NCBI GenBank assembly: GCA_036337015.1
Contig: JAYZEZ010000008.1
Location: 178,329-242,328 of the forward strand
Origin: Casp-alpha2 sp036337015
Lineage (GTDB): Bacteria; Pseudomonadota; Alphaproteobacteria; Rhodospirillales; Casp-alpha2
Direction: 5' to 3'
Length of the DNA stretch: 64,000 bases
The translations under genes were made by a program, and so were the position numbers. Each line of letters begins with the position of its first letter. Position 1 is the first letter of the stretch. Positions 46,316-56,718 of this stretch are shown in pieces. Below the pieces are notes generated by a model. The model did not search any database, was not told the DNA's origin, and was given only the letters and a program-made list of their open reading frames with translations.

Positions 46316-46789
46316 TTACTTAAACTCGATCTTTATAATTTCATAAGATTTTTTTCCACTTGGTGTTTTTACTTCAGCTGCATCACCCAAAGTTTTCCCG
46401 ATTAATGCACGTGCAAGCGGAGAGGTAACTGACAGCTTACCAAGTTTTGCGTCTGATTCTTCACTGCCAACAATTTGAAACGAGCTTTCTTCATCAGTCT
46501 CTTCATCAGCCAAATAAATAGTAGCCCCAAACTGCACGCGATCACCTGATAATGTTTTAGGATCAATAACTTCAGCACAACTTATGATTCCTTGAAGATT
46601 CTTTAGGCGTGCCTCTATCATGCCCTGCCTTTCTTTAGCTGCATGATATTCAGCATTTTCCTTTAAATCACCATGCTCGCGAGCAACACCAATAGCTTTT
46701 GAAATAGCTGGACGCTCGACATTCTTAAGATGTCTAAATTCTTCTTCTAGTGCTGCTAATCCAGCCGCAGTCATCGGTACTTTTTCCAT
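46316..46789 (-). CDS. greA: Transcription elongation factor GreA
   Basis: Restores backtracked RNA polymerase by stimulating transcript cleavage. The 157-residue product has the N-terminal coiled coil with the acidic tip (AREHGDLKENAEYHAAKE) and the C-terminal FKBP-like domain (LGKLSVTSPLARALIGKTLGD). It follows carB on the same strand after 60 bp, as often in Alphaproteobacteria, and converges on the lrp gene. Confidence 0.96.
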   Translation of the reverse strand: MEKVPMTAAGLAALEEEFRHLKNVERPAISKAIGVAREHGDLKENAEYHAAKERQGMIEARLKNLQGIISCAEVIDPKTLSGDRVQFGATIYLADEETDEESSFQIVGSEESDAKLGKLSVTSPLARALIGKTLGDAAEVKTPSGKKSYEIIKIEFK

Positions 46790-46849
46790 TACTTCAAGCC
46801 TTTAGAAAATAATTTTCTCGCAAACATAAATAAAAAATTCAACACCGCT

Positions 46850-49800
46850 TCAATACATACAATCAAAATAAGCCTGCAGGGGGGCCACTTCAAGACAGTC
46901 TTTAGCAATAGCCTCTATAGCACCGACGGCTGCTGTAGCCCCAGACATTGTGGTATAATGGGGGATAGAGTTGATAAGTGCGCCACGCCTAATTGTATAG
47001 CTATCAGAGATGGCCTGTTTCCCTTCTGTCGTATTAATTATTAAATTTACCCTACCGTTGTTAATGGCATCAACGCAATGAGGAGCTCCTTCCAGAACTT
47101 TATTAATATGCATCACCTTAAGGCCCTTTTGTTTGAAAAATTTTTCAGTACCACTAGTCGCCATAAGCTTAAACCCTATTGAGGACAAACGTTTAGATAA
47201 AACTGCAGCCGTTTCCTTATCCCTATCTTTAACAGATATAAAAACTGTGCCATCTTTGGGCAGAAGATTCCCCGCACCAAGTTGTGACTTAGCGAAAGCT
47301 CGCTCAAAACTTGTATCCAGGCCCATTACCTCCCCGGTTGATTTCATTTCCGGACCTAGAATTATATCAACGTCCGGAAACCGAGAAAATGGAAACACTG
47401 CTTCTTTTACCGCAAAGTAGGCTTGGTTCTTTGCTGATTGATATACTGGATTCGTAAGATTAAAATCTTTTAATTTTTCTCCAGCCAAAACACGAGATGC
47501 TAACTTTGCCACTGGCACGCCGGTCGCCTTGGCAACAAAAGGCACTGTACGACTTGCGCGAGGATTAACTTCTATCAAATAGATTTTGTCTTCTTTAACT
47601 GCAAATTGAACATTCATCAAACCTATGACATTCAAAGTTTTTGCTAAAAGAGACGTTTGGCGTTCAAGTTCCATTATTATAGCAGGAGCAAGTGAATAAG
47701 GGGGAAGAGAACAAGCGCTGTCACCAGAATGAATGCCAGCCTCTTCGATATGCTGCATAACTCCTGCTATATATACATCTGTACCGTCAGAAAGAGCATC
47801 TACATCTATCTCAAAAGCGTCTTCAAGAAATGAGTCAAGTAATACTGGGCTCTCCCCTGACACCTGAACTGCCTCTGAAATGTATCGATGTAAAGACTTT
47901 CTATCGTGAACGATTTCCATAGCACGCCCACCCAGGACATAAGAAGGCCTGATGACTAGCGGATAACCAACGATTTCTGCAATTTCCAAGGCTTCATCAT
48001 TTGAACGAGCTAAACCGTTCCTTGGCTGTCGGAGGTTAAGACTTTGTACTAAAGCTTGAAACCGTTCACGGTCTTCGGCAAGATCAATAGCATCTGGAGA
48101 GGTCCCTAAAACAGGTATACCTTCAGCTTCCAACGAATGGCTTAACTTCAAAGGTGTTTGCCCACCTAATTGAACAATAACACCCAGCAGTTCTCCGGCC
48201 TTTTGCTCAACACGGATCAACTCGATCACATTTTCAGCGGTTAGAGGTTCAAAGTATAAACGGTCTGATGTATCATAATCCGTTGAAACTGTCTCCGGAT
48301 TACAGTTTACCATTATTGCCTCGATACCTGCATCCTTCAACGCATAGGCTGCATGTACGCAGCAATAATCAAATTCTATACCTTGCCCTATACGATTTGG
48401 ACCACCGCCTAGAATTATTACCTTTTTCTTATCTGTTGGATCAGCTTCACATTCATCCGTTTCTATGCCGTTTCCTGAATAGGTTGAGTACATATAAGAG
48501 GTTTGTGATAAGAATTCTCCAGCACAAGTATCAACTCTCTTAAATGTTGGTGAAATTTTAAATTTTCTCCTCTGTTTTTGGATGGAGTTAACTTCTAAAC
48601 CACTAAGTTCACTCAAACGCTCGTCAGAAAAACCAATCTTTTTAAGGGCTAGAATTCCAGCCGCATTATTTGGTAATCCTCTTCTTTTAATTTGCAATTC
48701 TGCTTCAACAATAGTTTCAATTTGACGTACAAACCACGGATCATATTTACAAACGCTACAAATTTCATCTATGCTAAATCCTAAACGAAAGGCTTGTGCG
48801 ATTAACAACAATCGATCGGGTCGTGCGAGGCCAAGCTGATACAAAATATCTTTCCTATTGTCCCTATCAAAGCCATCCACTTCATTAAAACCGCAAAGCC
48901 CTGTCTCCATCGAATTAAGGCCTTTTTGTATGGATTCTAAAAAGTTACCACCTATGGACATTGCCTCTCCAACTGATTTCATAGAAGAGCTGAGAAGAGC
49001 CTTCGTGCCAGGAAACTTTTCAAAGGTAAAACGAGGAATTTTCGTTACCACATAATCAATCATTGGTTCAAAAGAAGCTGGTGTGACACCAGTAATATCA
49101 TTTTTTAATTCATCTAATGAATATCCAACAGCTAGCTTTGCCGCAACTCGAGCAATAGGAAATCCTGTAGCTTTAGACGCTAGTGCTGAAGATCGTGAAA
49201 CACGGGGATTCATTTCTATCAATAACAAACGCCCATTATCTGGATTGACCGCAAATTGCACGTTGGAGCCACCGGTATCAACACCAATTTCTCTCAAAAC
49301 TGCAATCGAAGCATTACGCATGATTTGATATTCTCTATCTGTCAGAGTTAGAGCTGGAGCCACTGTAATACTATCACCGGTGTGGACACCCATAGGATCA
49401 ACGTTCTCGATGGAACAAATTATAATACAGTTGTCTGCACTATCTCGCACCACTTCCATTTCAAACTCTTTCCACCCCAAAATAGATTCCTCAACTAGCA
49501 CCTGATTTACAGGTGAAGCATCTAAACCAGAGCGAACGAAATTTTTATATTCCTTTTGTGTTGTAGCAATACCACCACCAATTCCGCCCAAAGTGAAGGA
49601 TGGCCTAATAATCATAGGCAAGCCAATAGTCTTCAACGCTACTTCGGCATCATTTTCACATTGCACAATGTAGCTTTTAGGACATTCAAGACCAATATTT
49701 GCCATCGCATCACGAAACTTTTGACGATCTTCTGCCTTAGCTATAGCATCTGCATTAGCACCTATTAATTCCACGCCATATTTTTTTAAAATACCAGTTT

Positions 49801-50110
49801 CTGCTAGCTTAATACCCGCATTTAATGCCGTCTGCCCACCCATAGTCGGCAATAAAGCATCTGGTTTTTCACGCACGATAACACGCTCTAAAAATTCTAA
49901 AGTAATCGGCTCAACATAAGTAGCATCCGCCATAGACGGGTCTGTCATAATAGTTGCTGGGTTTGAATTAACCAAAACTACTTTGTAGCCCTCTTCACGC
50001 AAAGCTTTGCAGGCTTGGGCTCCTGAATAATCAAACTCACACGCTTGCCCAATTACAATTGGCCCGGCACCAATTATCATGATGGTTTTTATGTCATTTC
50101 GTTTGGGCAT
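46850..50110 (-). CDS. carB: Carbamoyl-phosphate synthase large subunit
   Basis: Makes carbamoyl phosphate for pyrimidines and arginine using two ATP. The 1086-residue product consists of two ATP-grasp halves (about 1-400 and 560-940), an oligomerisation region and a C-terminal allosteric MGS domain. Motifs such as MIIGAGPIVIGQACEFDYSG, TMGGQTALN, IEMNPRVSRSSALASKATG and the second-half ILGGGPNRIGQGIEFDYCC are intact. Both halves look complete. It is 94 bp downstream of carA. Confidence 0.98.
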   Translation of the reverse strand: MPKRNDIKTIMIIGAGPIVIGQACEFDYSGAQACKALREEGYKVVLVNSNPATIMTDPSMADATYVEPITLEFLERVIVREKPDALLPTMGGQTALNAGIKLAETGILKKYGVELIGANADAIAKAEDRQKFRDAMANIGLECPKSYIVQCENDAEVALKTIGLPMIIRPSFTLGGIGGGIATTQKEYKNFVRSGLDASPVNQVLVEESILGWKEFEMEVVRDSADNCIIICSIENVDPMGVHTGDSITVAPALTLTDREYQIMRNASIAVLREIGVDTGGSNVQFAVNPDNGRLLLIEMNPRVSRSSALASKATGFPIARVAAKLAVGYSLDELKNDITGVTPASFEPMIDYVVTKIPRFTFEKFPGTKALLSSSMKSVGEAMSIGGNFLESIQKGLNSMETGLCGFNEVDGFDRDNRKDILYQLGLARPDRLLLIAQAFRLGFSIDEICSVCKYDPWFVRQIETIVEAELQIKRRGLPNNAAGILALKKIGFSDERLSELSGLEVNSIQKQRRKFKISPTFKRVDTCAGEFLSQTSYMYSTYSGNGIETDECEADPTDKKKVIILGGGPNRIGQGIEFDYCCVHAAYALKDAGIEAIMVNCNPETVSTDYDTSDRLYFEPLTAENVIELIRVEQKAGELLGVIVQLGGQTPLKLSHSLEAEGIPVLGTSPDAIDLAEDRERFQALVQSLNLRQPRNGLARSNDEALEIAEIVGYPLVIRPSYVLGGRAMEIVHDRKSLHRYISEAVQVSGESPVLLDSFLEDAFEIDVDALSDGTDVYIAGVMQHIEEAGIHSGDSACSLPPYSLAPAIIMELERQTSLLAKTLNVIGLMNVQFAVKEDKIYLIEVNPRASRTVPFVAKATGVPVAKLASRVLAGEKLKDFNLTNPVYQSAKNQAYFAVKEAVFPFSRFPDVDIILGPEMKSTGEVMGLDTSFERAFAKSQLGAGNLLPKDGTVFISVKDRDKETAAVLSKRLSSIGFKLMATSGTEKFFKQKGLKVMHINKVLEGAPHCVDAINNGRVNLIINTTEGKQAISDSYTIRRGALINSIPHYTTMSGATAAVGAIEAIAKDCLEVAPLQAYFDCMY

Positions 50111-50204
50111 TAGTTTGCTTCCGTTAGTATCAGTATTATCAACACCATCTATGCAAAACGTTTTTAACGTTAATAATTTTGTATCTTTTGTCTAATTTTC
50201 TTCA

Positions 50205-51419
50205 TTAACAAGCAGTTTCCATTAACGCAACAAATTGCTCAAATAAGTAATGAGAATCATGTGGACCTGGTGAAGCCTCAGGATGGAATTGTACAGAGAA
50301 AACAGGGCTGCCAATAAGCCGTATACCTTCCAATACACCGTCAAAAAGCGATGTATGAGTTTCCATAACATTTTTAGGCAGGGATTCGCGTTCAACAACA
50401 AAGCCATGATTTTGGCTGGTAATCTCAACTTTACCAGTATCAAGATTCTTAACTGGTTGATTCGCACCATGGTGTCCTAAGTGCATTTTTGATGTCTTGC
50501 ATCCCAAAGCAAGTGCAAGAATTTGATGGCCTAAACAAATTCCAAATATTGGAAGTCTAGTTTTAATTAAGTCTCTAATAACAGGGACTGCATAATTTCC
50601 TGTCGCCGCTGGATCACCTGGTCCATTAGATAAAAAAATTCCATCGGGTTTATAATTTAAAATTTCGTCAGTTGAGGCTGTCGCACAAACCACAGTAACC
50701 TTACATCCAGCTGAAGCTAAACAACGTAAGATATTTCTCTTAGCCCCGTAATCAATTGCAACAACGTGGAATTTAGACTTTTCCTGCTTGCCAAAACCTT
50801 CTGATAAAGTCCATTCTGATTCTTTCCAACTATAAGATTGAGCACAGGTAACTTCTCTGGCTAAGTCCATACCTTCTAGTCCAGGCCATTTTCTAGCTTC
50901 TTTTAATGCTGCTTCAATATCTGGTGGAGCTCCTTTGTCGCCCCTTACTATTACACCTGTTGGAGCACCTGTATCTCTAATGAGACGCGTCAACTGACGT
51001 GTATCAACTCCAGTAATTGCAATAAGATTCATAGATTTTAACCAAGCATCAAAATCTCCCCCCTTTAAACCAGAAGCTCGCCAATTAGCCGGTTCAGTAA
51101 TATCTGCTCTCATGATACAGCCACGGGCTGCCGGAGAACTAGTCTCCATATCTTCAATATTGGTACCAACATTACCAATATGGGGGAAAGTAAACGTGAT
51201 TAATTGCCCTGCATAGCTTGGATCTGTGATGATTTCTTGGTAACCCGTCATTGAAGTGTTGAAACAAACTTCTCCAACTGCAGAGCCAGTCGCTCCCGCT
51301 CCCCTACCCCAAAATATTTTACCTGTTGCCATAACCAATGCAGCATCAGATGAACAAGAAAAGCCATTCTCACAAAATTGGGCGCCGACTGGAATAATGG
51401 GCGTTTCTTTATCTGTCAT
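50205..51419 (-). CDS. carA: Carbamoyl-phosphate synthase small subunit
   Basis: Glutaminase subunit that delivers ammonia to CarB. The 404-residue product has the N-terminal domain (MATGKIFWGRGAGATG, FNTSMTGYQEIITDPSYAGQ) and a class I glutamine amidotransferase domain with nucleophile in FGICLGHQILALALG, and QFHPEASPGPHDS with the His-Glu pair. It begins about 20 residues earlier than many homologues. A candidate promoter lies about 120 bp upstream. Confidence 0.97.
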   Translation of the reverse strand: MTDKETPIIPVGAQFCENGFSCSSDAALVMATGKIFWGRGAGATGSAVGEVCFNTSMTGYQEIITDPSYAGQLITFTFPHIGNVGTNIEDMETSSPAARGCIMRADITEPANWRASGLKGGDFDAWLKSMNLIAITGVDTRQLTRLIRDTGAPTGVIVRGDKGAPPDIEAALKEARKWPGLEGMDLAREVTCAQSYSWKESEWTLSEGFGKQEKSKFHVVAIDYGAKRNILRCLASAGCKVTVVCATASTDEILNYKPDGIFLSNGPGDPAATGNYAVPVIRDLIKTRLPIFGICLGHQILALALGCKTSKMHLGHHGANQPVKNLDTGKVEITSQNHGFVVERESLPKNVMETHTSLFDGVLEGIRLIGSPVFSVQFHPEASPGPHDSHYLFEQFVALMETAC

Positions 51420-51537
51420 AGGCAGGGCCTTAGAGACAAATTAACATGGGCAGATTTAATCAAAGGCGTATAACTTTATAAATTTATTTTAAATTTCTTT
51501 CAAAAAACTTATTCTGAGACAATGCTTCAATTGGCCC

Positions 51538-51579
51538 TTCATAAGCAATCATTTTGTATAGGTCAAGACTTCTAGTCTT
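51538..51579 (-). promoter_or_regulatory. Candidate carAB promoter with inverted repeat at the -35 box
   Basis: On the minus strand TTGACC (51566-51561) is followed after 17 bp by TATGAA (51543-51538), matching five of six and four of six consensus positions. An exact inverted repeat AAGACT-N3-AGTCTT (51565-51579) overlaps the upstream edge of the -35, a possible operator. The transcript would start about 110 nt before the carA ATG. Confidence 0.45.
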
Positions 51580-51686
51580 AAAAATTCCTTATTTTTCAAG
51601 AGCTTGTTTTAAGTTTGCTTTCTTGCTTTTTATTTGTTTTTTCGCTATTTTTTTTGTTTGCTAAATATTACTAACGAGGACTTAAA

Positions 51687-52142
51687 ATGCTGCGCACGCT
51701 TATAGCTGATGCCCTAAAGAAGTCTATGATAGCCAAAAATACCAAGTCCACGGCAACACTGCGTTTAATTTTAGCTGCCCTGAAAGACCGTGACATTGCA
51801 GCACGCTCTAAAGATAAAAAAGAAACGATTTCAGATGATGAAATTCTTGGGTTACTTCAATCTATGATAAAGCAGCGACGCGAATCAATTTTGCTTTATG
51901 AACAGGGCGGACGTATGGAACTAGCCCAACAGGAAGCTGAGGAAATTTCAGTAATTGAAGAATTTTTACCCATTCAAATGGGCGATGAAGAAATGACTAC
52001 TATAATCGATACCATTCTTACTGAAACAGATGCAACAAATCTCAAAGATATGGGACGTGTCATGTCAACTTTAAAGAAAAACTATACTGGAAAAATGGAT
52101 TTTTCAAAGGCTAGTGCCTTGGTTAAAAAACGGCTAGCATGA
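51687..52142 (+). CDS. GatB/YqeY domain protein
   Basis: The 151-residue product is a complete YqeY-type protein: MLRTLIADALKKSMIAKNT, a segment IKQRRESILLYEQGGR, and a helical C-terminal domain with EEFLPIQMGDEEM and LKDMGRVMSTLKKNYTGK, the tRNA-tail-binding part shared with GatB/GatE. Its cellular role is not settled; it is often encoded between carA and dnaG in Alphaproteobacteria, as here. Confidence 0.92.
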   Translation: MLRTLIADALKKSMIAKNTKSTATLRLILAALKDRDIAARSKDKKETISDDEILGLLQSMIKQRRESILLYEQGGRMELAQQEAEEISVIEEFLPIQMGDEEMTTIIDTILTETDATNLKDMGRVMSTLKKNYTGKMDFSKASALVKKRLA

Positions 52143-52281
52143 ACCATTTAAACTCATCTGTGGATTATTTAGATTTATCTGGATAATTACCACACGACTT
52201 TTTTAAAAAAAATAGTTAAAAAGATAGTATACTTACTTTGTCAATCTACACTTTTTTTAAAATTACTCCCAGAGATTAAAT

Positions 52282-54105
52282 ATGGCCTTTTCAGATCAAT
52301 TCCTGGAGGAATTACGCAACCGCGCTACCATAGTAGATATAGTGGGTCGACGAGTGAAATTAGCAAAAAAAGGCAAAGAACACATAGGCTTGTGTCCATT
52401 TCACAAAGAGAAAACGCCATCTTTTACAGTTAACGAAGCAAAAGGATTTTATCATTGTTTTGGTTGTGGCGTGCACGGAAGTGTCTTTGATTTTATCATG
52501 AATACGGAAGGGCTATCTTTTCCCGAAACGGTAGAAAAACTCGCTACTGAGAATAGTATGGAGGTTATTCAAGATTCCCCGGAAGAACGTGAACGTTTAA
52601 AAAAAAATCAAACCTTATTTGAAGTAAATGTGAAAGCCGCACTATTTTTTAAAAATCAACTTTTTTCTCCGAAAGGTAAACAGGCACTCGATTATTTAAA
52701 AAATCGAGGGTATTTAAACAAAACCATTGATCAGTTCGGCCTAGGGTTTGCACCTGATGACAGAAATGCATTAAAAGAATCGCTTAAAAAAGAGGGCTTT
52801 AATGAGAGCACTCTGATTTCTGCAGGCTTAATTATCCAGCCTGACGACAACACAAAGAATACTTATGACCGGTTTCGTCGACGTATTATGTTTCCAATCT
52901 CAAACCCCAATGGACAAGTCATTGCATTTGGTGGAAGAATTTTGGGTGAAGGAGAACCAAAATATCTAAATTCTCCAGAAACTCCATTGTTTAATAAGAG
53001 GAGAGTTCTTTATGGACAAAAATTAGCTAGTGGCTCAGCTCGCAAATCAGGATTCATTATTGTTACAGAAGGGTATACAGATGTTATAGCACTCCACCAA
53101 GCTGGTTTGGCTAATACAGTAGCTCCCTTGGGCACCGCTCTTACAGAAGAGCAAATTAAAAACTTGTGGAAAATCGTTCCCGAGCCAATTCTTTGCTTCG
53201 ACGGTGATATAGCTGGGAAAAAAGCTGCTGCTAGAGCTGCTGAACGAGCATTGCCATTAATTTTATCTGGTTATGGTTTACGATTTGCGCTTTTGCCAGA
53301 CGGTGAAGATCCAGATAGTTTAATAAAATTCTGCGGGACCGAAACATTTGAAAAGATTATCCAAAATGCACTGCCCTTATCAGAAGTACTTTGGCTCATA
53401 GAATCAGGCGGGCGACTACCGGAGTCGCCAGAACAACGTGCTGCACTTCAAAAAAGACTAAAAGATCACAGTTTAAAAATCAGCGATCCTACGCTTAGAT
53501 CACATTTCTTATCATTGTTTAATGATCGATTATGGAAAGAGCCTAGATATAAAGGAAGGGACAAGAGAGCAAAAAGTAATCCTTGGTCAGCCTCAATTTC
53601 GCCAGTTGATCAAACAATGAATACCGACCATTTAAAGACTGGATCAGAGGCATTAAGGCTAGCTCAGAAAGTTTTATTAGCTATTATTATTAACCATCCA
53701 GGAATTTTTGAGGTTTCGGGAGAAACGCTTGGTAATTTTAGTTTTGCTGAAAAACATTTAGATCAGTTGCGTCAAGAATTAATTTCTGTCCTACTAAAAA
53801 ATCCTAATTTAAATTCTAGTGACTTAAAAGTTATTTTAAAACAACATGGTTTTTCAGAGGTTCTAGATTCGCTATTTCGCGATTCATTGATTAAATCAAA
53901 CCGAATAATTCGAACAGATGCACCCGCAGAAAAATACCAGCTTCTATGGAAAGAAAACGTCGATTTATTAAAAAAAATTGAAACAGAATTTGAATTAGAA
54001 AAAATTCGCAATTCAGGTGAAGTTAGCATTTCTGAAGAAGATGAAGATGTTTGGGAACAACAACGAGCATTACTAGAAGAAACAATTCCGGGTTGTAGAG
54101 ATTAA
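52282..54105 (+). CDS. dnaG: DNA primase
   Basis: Synthesises RNA primers for replication. The 607-residue product has the CHC2 zinc finger (C38, H41, C59, C62), the RNA polymerase basic region, and the TOPRIM domain with E263 (VTEGYTDVI) and D307/D309 (CFDGDIAGKKAA). The C-terminal helicase-binding domain is about 200 residues and diverged. It precedes rpoD as in most proteobacteria. Confidence 0.97.
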   Translation: MAFSDQFLEELRNRATIVDIVGRRVKLAKKGKEHIGLCPFHKEKTPSFTVNEAKGFYHCFGCGVHGSVFDFIMNTEGLSFPETVEKLATENSMEVIQDSPEERERLKKNQTLFEVNVKAALFFKNQLFSPKGKQALDYLKNRGYLNKTIDQFGLGFAPDDRNALKESLKKEGFNESTLISAGLIIQPDDNTKNTYDRFRRRIMFPISNPNGQVIAFGGRILGEGEPKYLNSPETPLFNKRRVLYGQKLASGSARKSGFIIVTEGYTDVIALHQAGLANTVAPLGTALTEEQIKNLWKIVPEPILCFDGDIAGKKAAARAAERALPLILSGYGLRFALLPDGEDPDSLIKFCGTETFEKIIQNALPLSEVLWLIESGGRLPESPEQRAALQKRLKDHSLKISDPTLRSHFLSLFNDRLWKEPRYKGRDKRAKSNPWSASISPVDQTMNTDHLKTGSEALRLAQKVLLAIIINHPGIFEVSGETLGNFSFAEKHLDQLRQELISVLLKNPNLNSSDLKVILKQHGFSEVLDSLFRDSLIKSNRIIRTDAPAEKYQLLWKENVDLLKKIETEFELEKIRNSGEVSISEEDEDVWEQQRALLEETIPGCRD

Positions 54106-54534
54106 AGGAAGTGGCAGACTTAATTAAGTTCACAATTACCTAATTAAACTAACTTTTTATTTTCCAAAATCATTAATCTTGGCCCATGTCTTGCATGTTG
54201 ACTTAGTTAGAAGTTATTGGAAATATTGAATTTTATCACTTTCAAGCCTTGACAAATACTTGCTTCAGGACTTAAACACCCGTACAAACAATTTAATGCT
54301 TGCATCATTGGTATTACATAACCAATTTACTATATTGGGTTTTAGTTTTCCAAAATTAGTTTGGATAATTCTTTAACTATTGAAGACGAACTTTAACCTT
54401 ATTAAAAATGATATTTTTAGGCTTGCTTTTAGATGATTAAGTTAGGTCAACAAAGACAGTTTTATTCTATAACTATTTTCCGGCTTTCACAGATTACTTC
54501 AGAAGTTGTATTTTAAGTACTAAGGATTCTTAGA
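54106..54534 (+). promoter_or_regulatory. 429-bp non-coding region before rpoD with a candidate promoter
   Basis: No ORF is supported here. The best promoter is TTGGTA (54308-54313), 17 bp, TATATT (54331-54336), which matches the -10 consensus at five of six positions. It would give a leader of about 190 nt for rpoD. A second, weaker TTGACA box (54249-54254) has no good -10. A six-pair inverted repeat ATTGGT/ACCAAT overlaps the first promoter. The length of the region and leader suggests several control signals for the housekeeping sigma gene. Confidence 0.4.
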
Positions 54535-56613
54535 TTGGCGAAAACAGCAACGGCAAAAAAAACCGAAGGTCAAAATAGTCTTACAGAAGCCGTGGATAGT
54601 CCGCTTCTAGACACCCTAAACGCAGCCGTCAAAAAAATGATCGTTGAGGGCAAGGAGCGTGGTTACGTTACATATGATATCTTAAACAAGGCACTTCCTT
54701 CAGATCAAGTCTCCTCCGAGCAAATTGAAGACACAATGTCCATGCTATCTGAAATGGGCATTAATGTTGTCGAAAACGAAGATAATGATGATTCAACTCC
54801 TGTAAAGCCACCTTCCGAAGATGAAGGGGACCAACCTCAAAATGTAAATACTGAACAAACTGATATGGGCCGAACAGATGATCCTGTGCGCATGTATTTA
54901 CGTGAGATGGGATCTGTTGAATTACTATCACGTGAAGGTGAGATAGCTATCGCCAAGCGGATTGAAGCTGGTCGTGAAATGATGATAGGCGGAATATGTG
55001 AAAGTCCATTAACTATACGCAATCTTGTAGTTTGGCATAATGCACTCATCGCTGAAGAAATACAATTGCGTGATATTATTGATTTAGATGCTACGCAAGG
55101 TAACAACGCTGGCACAACCAATAGTATTTCAAATGATTTAGGAGTTGCTAACTACGTCGTACAAGAAGTTCAGGTTGACATGTCCAAGAGCTTGAATTCA
55201 GAACTTACTGAAAAATCTGCTATCACAAAAAAATCAACCGATGAGACAACTGATTATGCCGGACGTACAAATCAAGATAATTTAGAAGATGTGGGTGAGG
55301 ATGTGGGTGAGGATGAGGATGAGGATGAGGATGAGGATGATCAAAATTTACCACTTGCCCAACTAGAGGAAAAACTAGCACCAGAAGTTATGGAGACTTT
55401 TGGTAAAATAAGTTCAATCTACAAAAAAATAAATAAAATACAAAATACTCGCTTAGAAGCTATTTTTAAAGATGAAGATGTCAAGCCGGCCCAGGAAAAG
55501 CGCTATGCTAAGCTTAAACAAGAATCAGTGGATCTGATTAAGAAAATTCATCTGAATAATATTCGCATCGAATTTCTTACTGAACAGCTATACACCCTTA
55601 ACAGGAGCTTGATTACAGCTGAAGGCAAGCTACTGCGTATGGCAACTAATTCTAAAATAAAGCGGGATGAATTCCTTGAGAATTATAGAAGTTCTGAGCA
55701 TAGTCCAAATTGGTTTAAAAATGTTTCAAAACTTCCCGGTAAGGGTTGGGAGCGATTTAAATCGCGCTACGGTGAAGATGCCAAGGAAACTCGAAAAGCA
55801 ATTAACGAAATTGCTAATGAAACTGGTCTTCCAATTAGCGAATTTCGTCGAATTGTTTCGACCGTACAAAAAGGCGAACGTGAAGCTTCTAAAGCCAAGA
55901 AAGAAATGATAGAAGCAAATCTACGCCTTGTTATTTCTATTGCCAAAAAATACACAAATCGAGGTCTGCAATTTCTCGACCTCATTCAAGAAGGCAATAT
56001 AGGCTTAATGAAGGCCGTAGATAAGTTTGAATATCGTCGCGGATACAAATTTTCCACATACGCTACTTGGTGGATTCGTCAGGCCATAACACGATCAATT
56101 GCTGATCAAGCTCGCACCATTCGTATTCCAGTACATATGATTGAAACAATTAATAAGCTAGTACGATCTTCACGCCAAATGCTACATGAAATTGGTCGGG
56201 AACCTACACCTGAGGAATTATCAGTCAAGCTGTCGATGCCACTTGAAAAAGTCCGTAAGGTTCTAAAAATCGCTAAAGAACCTATCAGTCTTGAAACACC
56301 AATCGGTGATGAAGAAGATAGTCATTTAGGAGATTTTATCGAAGATAAGAATGCAGTAAGACCCTTAGATGCCGCAATCCAGGCAAACCTTAGGGAAACA
56401 ACGACAAGAGTACTTGCCTCTCTGACAGCACGTGAAGAACGGGTCCTTCGTATGCGGTTTGGAATTGGAATGAATACTGATCATACGTTAGAGGAAGTTG
56501 GACAACAATTTTCTGTAACGCGTGAACGAATTCGTCAGATAGAAGCAAAAGCACTTAGAAAGCTAAAACACCCTTCAAGATCACGTAAACTTAGAAGCTT
56601 TCTTGATTATTAA
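54535..56613 (+). CDS. rpoD: RpoD, RNA polymerase primary sigma factor (sigma70)
   Basis: The 692-residue product starts at TTG (54535) with AAGGA eight bases upstream. Region 1.1 is followed by DPVRMYLREMGSVELLSREGE (region 1.2), a long non-conserved region with an acidic repeat at about 252-269, region 2 around residue 465 (NLRLVISIAKKYTNRGLQFL, STYATWWIRQAI), region 3, and the 4.2 helix-turn-helix near residue 661 (VTRERIRQIEAKALRKL). All core promoter-recognition parts are intact, so this is the housekeeping factor rather than an alternative sigma. Confidence 0.97.
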   Translation: MAKTATAKKTEGQNSLTEAVDSPLLDTLNAAVKKMIVEGKERGYVTYDILNKALPSDQVSSEQIEDTMSMLSEMGINVVENEDNDDSTPVKPPSEDEGDQPQNVNTEQTDMGRTDDPVRMYLREMGSVELLSREGEIAIAKRIEAGREMMIGGICESPLTIRNLVVWHNALIAEEIQLRDIIDLDATQGNNAGTTNSISNDLGVANYVVQEVQVDMSKSLNSELTEKSAITKKSTDETTDYAGRTNQDNLEDVGEDVGEDEDEDEDEDDQNLPLAQLEEKLAPEVMETFGKISSIYKKINKIQNTRLEAIFKDEDVKPAQEKRYAKLKQESVDLIKKIHLNNIRIEFLTEQLYTLNRSLITAEGKLLRMATNSKIKRDEFLENYRSSEHSPNWFKNVSKLPGKGWERFKSRYGEDAKETRKAINEIANETGLPISEFRRIVSTVQKGEREASKAKKEMIEANLRLVISIAKKYTNRGLQFLDLIQEGNIGLMKAVDKFEYRRGYKFSTYATWWIRQAITRSIADQARTIRIPVHMIETINKLVRSSRQMLHEIGREPTPEELSVKLSMPLEKVRKVLKIAKEPISLETPIGDEEDSHLGDFIEDKNAVRPLDAAIQANLRETTTRVLASLTAREERVLRMRFGIGMNTDHTLEEVGQQFSVTRERIRQIEAKALRKLKHPSRSRKLRSFLDY
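55288..55341 (+). repeat. Acidic tandem repeat inside rpoD
   Basis: Two 12-bp units GATGTGGGTGAG (55288-55311) run into four GATGAG hexamers and a final GATGAT (55312-55341). They encode a nearly pure Asp/Glu stretch within the non-conserved region of sigma70. In-frame expansion or contraction would not disrupt the gene. Confidence 0.9.
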
Positions 56614-56718
56614 AGAAAATTTTGACTTTAAAAAAGCTATATAAAGTTCCTTTGCAAGGACGTTCTAAAAATTTTTTCGCGAATATGATTAATGATAAAA
56701 TAAAAAAATTAAATCTAC

